Source: JBBQXY01 sp051004815 (lineage in GTDB: Bacteria; Chloroflexota; Ktedonobacteria; Ktedonobacterales; Ktedonobacteraceae). Taken from it: 11,995 bases of DNA. The notes below the pieces were generated by a model. That model searched no databases, was not told the origin of the DNA, and saw nothing but the letters and a program-made list of their open reading frames with translations. Shown here in pieces: positions 1 through 5,948 of the stretch (within the stretch, counting starts at the first letter, position 1; each line of letters starts with the position of its first letter). The stretch spans positions 1 through 11,995 of the forward strand of contig JBPCJY010000272.1 of assembly GCA_051004815.1 (NCBI GenBank), written 5' to 3'. Both the position numbers and the translations under genes were made by a program.

Positions 1-34
1 GCAAAGGGTTTGGTCTTCGTTCCCACCCTGGTGC

Positions 35-141
35 TCCCCCCCCTCCCGTTCAACCCCCATCTGGGGGGGGGGGAAGGGGGGGGGCTGGGAGCCCACCCCC
101 CCACCCCTGTCAAAGGGCTACCGCCCCTTGCATCCCTGCTT
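35..141. repeat. G/C-run hairpin plus intergenic repeat copy A
   Basis: This non-coding stretch holds a run of 8 C (36-43), 11 G (63-73) and 9 G (76-84). The last G run can fold back on 90-102: GGGCT (82-86) pairs with AGCCC (90-94), and after one bulged A the G run 76-81 pairs with the C run 96-101. A 37-nt sequence beginning CCCTGTCAA follows at 105-141. An imperfect copy lies at 245-280, again directly after a hairpin. The long homopolymers are also places where sequencing length errors are likely. I see no open frame with coding character here. Confidence 0.6.
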
Positions 142-220
142 GTCACAGGAAGATTTTCAGAGTAATAGTAGTCTACCAACCTTTATGTGATAGACCGCCT
201 GCGGCGGCGGGAAAGAGTGG

Positions 221-280
221 GATATCTGGGCCACAGCCCCAGATCCCTGTCAAGGCGTTGCACCCCTTGCATTCCCGCTT
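221..280. repeat. hairpin plus intergenic repeat copy B
   Basis: A 7-bp stem, ATCTGGG (224-230) with CCCAGAT (238-244) around a 7-nt loop, is followed at once by a 36-nt sequence (245-280). That sequence matches copy A at 105-141 in its CCCTGTCAA start, its CCCCTTGCAT core and its CGCTT/TGCTT end. The repeated order of hairpin then conserved tail suggests a dispersed intergenic element. It lies just past the stop codon of the peroxidase gene and could act as its transcript end, but no T-run follows the stem on that strand, so a classical terminator is not supported. Confidence 0.5.
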
Positions 281-294
281 ATAAGGCAAAACAA

Positions 295-2145
295 CTAGAA
301 CTCTCCGTTTGCTATCTTATTGAGATTGGTTATTGAGGGCGCAAAGGCGTATACGGTGCCTGTCGTATCGACAAAGCGATGACCTGACGTATTTACAAAG
401 TTATTGACATCCAACTCGAGATTGGGCTTTCCCTGGCGAGGCATGATACAGGGAAGTGAGAGGTCGCCAATGATAGGATCGGTGCCGGGCTCGGGACCGA
501 GGCCATTATTGGGTTGAGAGAAGCCGGGATTGTTCACCCATGCTTGCATCAAGAATTCAAACTTATTCTCGATGCTTGACATATAGGCAACGAAGACCAA
601 GCCACGCTCTGCATTGGCATCCTGTCCACTTCCACCTGCCTGGTTGAAAGGAAGTCCAAAGGGAATACCACGACGAATAACGCGTCTGATACGATTACCG
701 GCGAAGTCCTGCTGACGCGGATAGACCTTGCGAATGTGGCCGAAGCGCGGACAGTGGAAGCCTCCATCGTCAGCAGTAAAATTGAAGTTGTTGATTCTTG
801 CATCATCCGTAAGATTGTTGTCCTTGTCGGGCGACAGGTCAACTGGCGTCCCACTTTTCCAGCGACCGACCATTCTAGCACCGAGCATATCGGCATTCAG
901 TGAGCCATCAGATGGCACCAAGCTTGTTATCTGTTGCGCAAAACCGGGTACGTCCTGTCGCAGGCGCCGGAAGACCAGGAACGAGCCGTTTTTCATCCAA
1001 CCCAAATTAAAGCTATCTGGCGGTGAAAATGCCTGACCACCGGAGCCTGGCTCAGAAACCAGACCTAGAATGAACTCGCCTGCCGCGATGATCTCCGTGC
1101 CAGGATGACCCAAAACCTGGCCGACGTTGTGTGGATCAGGCGGATCGAAGCCAAGTACTCCTGGCTGCGAGACGCCATCCTTGAAGCCAAAGTGTTCGTG
1201 CCCCTTCAATGCACCTGGAAGCGTTTCGCCGGGCTGCTCAAAGACTGCTGTCAGGTTATGTTTGTTCACGAGTGTCTGCATCTCCTGGACTTTCGTCTGC
1301 AAAGCGTTGGGATCATCTGCTTGAATGTTGAGCAGAGCATGAATTGTCTGGTTGGGTGTACCCACTACCCAATTGCTTGGATCGCTGCTCCCCGTATCAC
1401 TGTTAGGGCCAGCACTTTGCAGCGGACCTGCGACAAAAGAGGGGAACCCTTGCTCGTTGAGTGCATCGCCAGGATTTGTATTGAGGAGCATGCTGAGTCC
1501 GTCGAAGGTCAAACTCATATTAACCCAGGTTGCCTTAAGGTTGGGAGGATCTACCCCGTGATTAGCAGTTTTTGCGGCACTAAATGCAGCATTGAAGTCG
1601 GCGACATTCTTCGTTGTCGCGATAGACGGCAGAAGCTCTTTGAGCCAGGCCCGACCACTGGCTTGATCGGGGAATTGGAGGAAGAGGTACACGCGGTGAT
1701 CCTTGTTGAAGCCGGCCAGAATATCGCCTTGGATCTCTGTCGAGTTTCGCAGAGGGAGATTCACCGAAGGGGTGGGGGCCGGTGGAATATGCAGCACCTC
1801 TCCAGGTTGGATCAGGTTGGGGTTGCTTCCAATCACCTGTCTGTTCGTATTGTAAATCAGTGGCCACTGATTACCATCATGGTAGGCACTCTGCGCTATT
1901 GAGGTGAGTGAATCTCCCGGCTGCACGATGTAGATTGCACCGGCAGTTGGCGAAAGCGTCGGGATAGCTAGCACTTCTCCTATGCGCAAGGCATTGGGGT
2001 TGGGACCAATTACCTGCTTGTTTGCCTCGTAGATTTTCGGCCAATCCGCACCATTGCCATAGGCCCTCTGTGCAATGGAAGTCAGGTTATCCCCAGCCTG
2101 TACTGTGTAGTTTGTGCCTGCTATAACATGCCCAGTTTGCGTCAT
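295..2145 (-). CDS. double-LysM DyP-type heme peroxidase
   Basis: The product is a predicted 616-residue heme peroxidase of the dye-decolorizing (DyP) family with two N-terminal LysM domains. The LysM repeats span about residues 13-62 and 72-121 and share the pattern YxVQxGDxLTSIAQxAY. The DyP domain runs from about 135 to the end. It has the family GxxDG motif as GFKDG (320-324, catalytic Asp323), a candidate proximal heme ligand His470 in GHIRK, and the distal Arg in RRGIPFG (Arg492), so it looks catalytically intact. I chose the ATG at 2145 because AAGGAG (2152-2157) sits 6 nt upstream; the frame stays open to 2178 with no better signal. No signal peptide or Tat motif is visible, which is odd for a protein with peptidoglycan-binding LysM domains. 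It is the last gene of a four-gene minus-strand run and may have its own promoter in the 125-bp gap before it. Confidence 0.93.
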   Translation of the reverse strand: MTQTGHVIAGTNYTVQAGDNLTSIAQRAYGNGADWPKIYEANKQVIGPNPNALRIGEVLAIPTLSPTAGAIYIVQPGDSLTSIAQSAYHDGNQWPLIYNTNRQVIGSNPNLIQPGEVLHIPPAPTPSVNLPLRNSTEIQGDILAGFNKDHRVYLFLQFPDQASGRAWLKELLPSIATTKNVADFNAAFSAAKTANHGVDPPNLKATWVNMSLTFDGLSMLLNTNPGDALNEQGFPSFVAGPLQSAGPNSDTGSSDPSNWVVGTPNQTIHALLNIQADDPNALQTKVQEMQTLVNKHNLTAVFEQPGETLPGALKGHEHFGFKDGVSQPGVLGFDPPDPHNVGQVLGHPGTEIIAAGEFILGLVSEPGSGGQAFSPPDSFNLGWMKNGSFLVFRRLRQDVPGFAQQITSLVPSDGSLNADMLGARMVGRWKSGTPVDLSPDKDNNLTDDARINNFNFTADDGGFHCPRFGHIRKVYPRQQDFAGNRIRRVIRRGIPFGLPFNQAGGSGQDANAERGLVFVAYMSSIENKFEFLMQAWVNNPGFSQPNNGLGPEPGTDPIIGDLSLPCIMPRQGKPNLELDVNNFVNTSGHRFVDTTGTVYAFAPSITNLNKIANGEF

Positions 2146-2151
2146 ATGATG

Positions 2152-2157
2152 CTCCTT
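2152..2157 (-). promoter_or_regulatory. ribosome binding site of LysM-DyP gene
   Basis: AAGGAG on the minus strand lies 6 nt before the ATG at 2145. It decides the start in favour of residue 12 of the longest open frame. Confidence 0.8.
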
Positions 2158-2270
2158 ATCTGTCCTTGAGATCTGCACATGATATCAAATCCGCTTAACC
2201 ACTATCTAAGACGCCAGGCATGTGAACTTTTATCGTATGATTTCTCTTCAGCTTGTGTTGTTTTCAATAA

Positions 2271-2987
2271 TCACAGGTTGTTGAGCAGTGTTTCCTTCCA
2301 ATTAGTAAGAAAATAGGCTCCTGGGCAGGTAATATCCGCTTTCACTTCACGATGCCCTAGCACATTTTCTTTGGGGATATGTGGATATTGGCCCTTGATG
2401 AGTTGAGCAACGGCTGCAATTTGGGTCAAAGGAGGGGCAGTATCTTCATAGTTGCCAGAGAGCGCGATGGCAATACTTTTGGTGTTGACTTCCCAGTTGC
2501 CCGCGTGCCAGCCGATATATGCATCTTCCAATAGCCGCTCCGTTGCTCCATCAGGTCGAACGAGCCAGTGATAGGCAAAAAAGACCATTGCGCCGGCACG
2601 AAAATGCCCGGACCAGATGGGCAGGCCTTTCACACGATGGCCTAACACATTATCCGTCAGGTATTGATACGCGTATTGTCTCACCAACCCGATAGCAGAT
2701 AGTTTGCCCAGGCTCATCTCAGGCACTTCCTCGGTATGGTGAATAACGATAGTCTGTACTGGTTGCCTGTGCAAGTCGAGGTTCAGGCCATCGTGCGCCA
2801 GAGGAAGCTTTCTAGCCAGCACTAACTCGGCGACTAATTCGTAGAGCTGGTTCCTGAACACCTTGAGTTGGGGGTTGTGATGCACCACGGGGAAAAAAAG
2901 CTGCTGTAGTTCATCTTCCAAACGCACATACCAATCAGGGTAAAGCAGCTTTTCTTCCCAGTATGCTCGCTGAAAATCCACGTTCAT
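2271..2987 (-). CDS. zinc N-acetylmuramoyl-L-alanine amidase (Amidase_2/PGRP type)
   Basis: A 238-residue protein predicted to cut the bond between N-acetylmuramic acid and L-alanine in peptidoglycan. The amidase domain covers about residues 75-235. Zinc ligands expected for the T7-lysozyme/PGRP fold are visible: His83 or His84 in VIHHT, His212 in GHREV, and Cys221 in TCPG. The AYHWLV (138-143), GWHAGN (159-164) and IALSGNY (174-180) stretches are also typical of the family. The first 75 residues are an extra, mostly helical and aromatic-rich segment I do not recognise. No signal peptide is visible, so it is either cytosolic (for example recycling) or exported by another route. It starts 18 nt after the methyltransferase stop, which suggests one transcript. 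The site before the ATG is weak (GGGATGA, about 11 nt upstream). Confidence 0.9.
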   Translation of the reverse strand: MNVDFQRAYWEEKLLYPDWYVRLEDELQQLFFPVVHHNPQLKVFRNQLYELVAELVLARKLPLAHDGLNLDLHRQPVQTIVIHHTEEVPEMSLGKLSAIGLVRQYAYQYLTDNVLGHRVKGLPIWSGHFRAGAMVFFAYHWLVRPDGATERLLEDAYIGWHAGNWEVNTKSIAIALSGNYEDTAPPLTQIAAVAQLIKGQYPHIPKENVLGHREVKADITCPGAYFLTNWKETLLNNL

Positions 2988-3005
2988 TATGCGAAATTCA
3001 TCCCA

Positions 3006-3755
3006 TCATTTAAATCCACCATAGACCGCGTGTCCAGCCTGCATCCAGTAGCAATCTACTTGCGTAAAACCTGCTTCACTGAGCCAGCGCAACTGGTCAC
3101 TGAGCAGTGATGGTTGATCGTAAGTGTCAGGAGTGCCGTAATCGTAGATAAAGTAATTCCACTTTAATGCGCAAAACTGCTCATAGCCGCGTAAGTCGCC
3201 GTATGTTGCCAGGCTTTGCCTCCGCACAATCTCGTCATACTGGCGTGCAAATAGTTCTGCTATGTGTGGTGTTGCTGGCTTGATGATATCGGCCAAGAGC
3301 AAGGCTCCTCCCGGTACAAGGTGGGCTGCCATATCGTTAAGCAGATGTTGCTTGCCCTCGTCAGATAGGTGGTGAACGCAGAGAGACGATAGCACACAGC
3401 GCAATGGTGTCGGTAATGCTGTGCGCCAGGCTTGCGCAGAAAGCTCAAACGGCAATACCTCGACCCGGTTGCCAAACGGTGCCAACACCTGGCTCAAATG
3501 CTCGCGCATCGTTGCCGAACCATCAAAGGCAATATAATGGCAGGAGGGATAGTGTTCCAGAATGGCTCGTGCCAGTTCACCACCACCCGAAGCTAGCTCA
3601 GCTATGGTAAAAGCTTCATCTGTACGTGCGGGGATAAGATGCAGCAGGGCTGCCGTCTGCCCGGCACGATCTGGCACCAATATTTCACTGTGGTCAAGGA
3701 ACGTCTCCGAATCGCCTTCGCTCCACTGGTTCGGTGTATTGGCGGTCTCGCTCAT
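3006..3755 (-). CDS. class I SAM-dependent methyltransferase
   Basis: A 249-residue predicted S-adenosylmethionine-dependent methyltransferase of Rossmann-like class I. Motif I is IAELASGGGELA (51-62), the acidic residue ending strand 2 is Asp78 in AFDGS, SSLCVHHL (123-130) is the motif IV region, and LVPGGALLLAD (136-146) is the motif after it. The C-terminal part (about 165-249) is rich in Tyr and Trp and probably forms the substrate pocket; the substrate cannot be told from sequence. The open frame extends upstream to a TTG at 3848 that overlaps the glycosyltransferase stop. I chose the ATG at 3755 because GAGG (3761-3764) lies 5 nt before it, while the intermediate ATG at 3797 has no such site. 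It sits between a glycolipid-type glycosyltransferase and an amidase, so a lipid or envelope substrate is possible but unproven. Confidence 0.85.
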   Translation of the reverse strand: MSETANTPNQWSEGDSETFLDHSEILVPDRAGQTAALLHLIPARTDEAFTIAELASGGGELARAILEHYPSCHYIAFDGSATMREHLSQVLAPFGNRVEVLPFELSAQAWRTALPTPLRCVLSSLCVHHLSDEGKQHLLNDMAAHLVPGGALLLADIIKPATPHIAELFARQYDEIVRRQSLATYGDLRGYEQFCALKWNYFIYDYGTPDTYDQPSLLSDQLRWLSEAGFTQVDCYWMQAGHAVYGGFK

Positions 3756-3837
3756 GATTGCCTCGCTATCGTTTTTAGGGGATATTACAGTTTTCATAGT
3801 GTAGCTTAATGAAGGGGTGAGCGCAAGGGGAAAGGGT

Positions 3838-5007
3838 TTAAGGATCAAGAAGCGAATGGATGAGCGGCACGATGTGCGTATTGGCTGCGATGTTCCACTG
3901 GCGATAGGCAGAGATAGTGGCAGACATTGCGCCGAGTTGGTCGGGATTGTGGATAAGGCTGGTCAGTAAGGAGTGCTGCGCTGCTGGTTGAAGGGCGACC
4001 CAGCCAAGGCCGTGACGTTGAATAAACGGCAGGTTTGCCTCTTCCTGCCCTGGGATGTAGGATGTAGCAATAAAGGGTTTACCCAACATGACCGACTCAA
4101 AGAGCATATTGGGGCCAGCCTTCCCCATAATGACATCGGCAGTTGCCATATATGACGCGATTTCTTTTGTATAGGGCAGAGGCGCGAGGTTATGTACATT
4201 TTTGTAGCGTGCGAACAAGGTGTGATTGGTACCTGTTGCCAGGATGATTTGCACATCATCTTTGGCACCATTGGCGGTCAGTACGTTTTTTATAGTGCGG
4301 TCAATGCGTGCCGCGCCTTCGCCGCCACCTTGCAGGAAGACGGTAAAGCGATTGGGAGTAAGGTTGAGTTGGGTAAGTTTCTCTGTGCGCTCCTGTTGTT
4401 GCGACAGGTAAGCTTGTGCGAATTGTGAACGCACAGGCCATCCGACGAGATGCAAGCGGTCAGGGGCGAAACCGAGGGCCAGGGCTTGTTCATATGTTTC
4501 GCGGGTGGTAGCGAAAGTCGCAGCCGCTCGCCGCTCGGTGAGCCAGGATGCATGTACACCATTCGCATCGGAAAAGAGCAAGACCAGCGGGACAACCGAC
4601 GATCGCTGCGCCAGCACGGACATGACTTCATAGGAGAGGAAGGGATACGTCGTAATAATGAGGTCTGGCTGCACGTCATCCAACAGGGCATTGAGTTGGC
4701 GGCGCACCAATCGTGTGAACACACGGTGCGCCAGCAATGCTCGCCTGTATGTATCGAAGAATTGGAATTCCGCCGCCCACAGCCAGAGCGCGTAACGGCT
4801 CACAACGCGATAGTGCCGATGGAAGAAGCTCGGCTGCGGATCAACGATGGTGATAGCTAGAGCTTTTGTATCCGTCGACACATTCTCGTACACTTCATCT
4901 CCTGTTTGCTCATCCTGAGCGAGCAAATCACGAAGGGCTTCGGCAAGGCTGACATGGCCCCCGCCAGTTTTTGAGGTCAGAATCAGGATAGTCTTCTGTT
5001 TGAGCAT
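3838..5007 (-). CDS. GT28 / MGDG-synthase-like glycosyltransferase
   Basis: A 389-residue glycosyltransferase of the GT-B fold, resembling monogalactosyldiacylglycerol synthase and processive diacylglycerol glucosyltransferases (UgtP type). These use a UDP-sugar to glycosylate diacylglycerol at the inner membrane face. The N-terminal half starts with the family loop TSKTGGGH (11-18). The C-terminal half carries FLQGGGEGAAR (about 234-244), then the nucleotide-sugar site GKAGPNMLFESVMLGKP (295-311) and YIPGQEEANLPFI (317-329), closely matching the MGDG-synthase pattern. MurG is less likely because of this last motif. The ATG at 5007 is preferred over a GTG at 5034 because AAAGGA (5014-5019) precedes it by 6 nt. 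It is the first gene of the minus-strand run and is divergent from the hydrolase gene. Acceptor and sugar are inferred from family only. Confidence 0.87.
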   Translation of the reverse strand: MLKQKTILILTSKTGGGHVSLAEALRDLLAQDEQTGDEVYENVSTDTKALAITIVDPQPSFFHRHYRVVSRYALWLWAAEFQFFDTYRRALLAHRVFTRLVRRQLNALLDDVQPDLIITTYPFLSYEVMSVLAQRSSVVPLVLLFSDANGVHASWLTERRAAATFATTRETYEQALALGFAPDRLHLVGWPVRSQFAQAYLSQQQERTEKLTQLNLTPNRFTVFLQGGGEGAARIDRTIKNVLTANGAKDDVQIILATGTNHTLFARYKNVHNLAPLPYTKEIASYMATADVIMGKAGPNMLFESVMLGKPFIATSYIPGQEEANLPFIQRHGLGWVALQPAAQHSLLTSLIHNPDQLGAMSATISAYRQWNIAANTHIVPLIHSLLDP

Positions 5008-5114
5008 TGAGCGTCCTTTGTATAGCATAAACACTGCCTGTATGATACAATATAGGCGAACGCACGGTACTGGACTCGCTTATTGGCGAACAATAGTAGA
5101 TCAGTAGAGGATAG
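5008..5114. promoter_or_regulatory. divergent intergenic region, probable promoters
   Basis: This gap of about 107 bp separates two divergent gene runs and should hold a promoter for each. The AT-rich block TATGATACAATATA (5041-5054) contains -10-like hexamers on the plus strand (TATGAT, TACAAT) and on the minus strand (TATATT). I could not find convincing -35 partners, so exact promoters are not called. Confidence 0.3.
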
Positions 5115-5948
5115 TTGATCAGCACGATGCTACCTTATCAATTAGCAGGGAGTGGTAGCCCACTCCTCCTCGTTCACGGGTGGGGAATAACGTATACAGT
5201 GTGGCGTAGCTTGATTCCACTGCTCGCGCCACACTTCCAATTGATTATGGTCGAGTTGCCCGGTATGGGAGCCGCGAGTGAAGTTGCGCCTGACAAGTCG
5301 TATTATCCAGCTTGTGCCGAGGCATTGGAAGAACTGCGTATGGCACTGGGCATTGAACGGTGGGCAATCCTGGCCTATTCAACGGGTACACGAGCGAGTG
5401 AGGCCTATATGCAGAGGTACTCGCAGCATGTGACGCATGCTGTTTTCCTCTGCCCCATTTATCTGCGCGGATCATGGAAACTCGCACTCGAGGCCGAGCA
5501 ATGGATCGATTCGAAACATTTCAGGCTGGCGAACTGGTTTTTTTCCGACTGGCGGCTCTACGGCTTGCTGCTAACCCTCGGCTTCAACTTGCAGCGACGG
5601 GATTTCGCCAACGAGTGGATGAGCGAGATTGCACTACAGCCCTTGAATAATCTCAAGCGTATGTTGCTCGAATTGCCCGGTAAAGGTCGCGCCCCATTTA
5701 CATTGCCAGCCTCTCCACTCGTACCCATACTCTTTATTTGGGGCAGTCGCGACGCCTTGACTGCTCGTCCGCGTCGTCCGCGCCCCAATGACGTCTTTAT
5801 CTTCGCTAACCACGGTGCGCCTGTACTCGCCCCACACAGCGTAGCGGCAGCCGTACTACCATTCCTGAAAGACGGAGTTGTATTGGAAAAGAAAATCAAG
5901 AAACGCGGCAAGCGTGATCGTCTCATACAGACAGGAAACAGTGCGTGA
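5115..5948 (+). CDS. alpha/beta-fold hydrolase
   Basis: A 277-residue alpha/beta hydrolase, likely cytosolic since no signal peptide is visible. The oxyanion-hole HGWG is at 21-24, the nucleophile elbow is AYSTG (87-91, Ser89), a candidate catalytic acid is Asp213 in GSRDAL, and His233 in ANHGAPVLAPH fits the catalytic His. The elbow has Ala where most members have Gly; small residues are tolerated there. The last 25 residues form a Lys/Arg-rich tail. The start is uncertain: a TTG at 5115 has AGAGG 4 nt upstream, while an ATG at 5127 has no clear ribosome site and would remove four residues. Its stop overlaps the start of the FHA-ABC gene by 4 bp (GTGA), so the two are probably translated together. 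The substrate may be a lipid or ester handled by the transporter, which is inference. Confidence 0.87.
   Translation: MISTMLPYQLAGSGSPLLLVHGWGITYTVWRSLIPLLAPHFQLIMVELPGMGAASEVAPDKSYYPACAEALEELRMALGIERWAILAYSTGTRASEAYMQRYSQHVTHAVFLCPIYLRGSWKLALEAEQWIDSKHFRLANWFFSDWRLYGLLLTLGFNLQRRDFANEWMSEIALQPLNNLKRMLLELPGKGRAPFTLPASPLVPILFIWGSRDALTARPRRPRPNDVFIFANHGAPVLAPHSVAAAVLPFLKDGVVLEKKIKKRGKRDRLIQTGNSA

Noticed and set aside
224..244. Rho-independent terminator for the peroxidase gene
   Set aside because: The stem is good, but no T-run follows it on the minus strand.
105..280. Two similar sequences considered as a CRISPR remnant
   Set aside because: There are only two imperfect copies, each tied to a hairpin, with a gap of about 100 bp and no further repeats or cas genes.
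1105..1902. 265-codon open frame on the plus strand inside the peroxidase gene
   Set aside because: It is antisense to a gene with complete LysM and DyP motifs, and its translation shows no recognisable domain.
3756..3848. Upstream extension of the methyltransferase to TTG at 3848 or ATG at 3797
   Set aside because: Neither has a ribosome site, and the extra residues add no domain, whereas the ATG at 3755 has GAGG at good spacing.
4290..4860. Overlapping open frames on both strands (144 codons on minus, 136 on plus) within the glycosyltransferase gene
   Set aside because: They overlap a gene with clear GT28 motifs and have biased, low-information composition with no domain.
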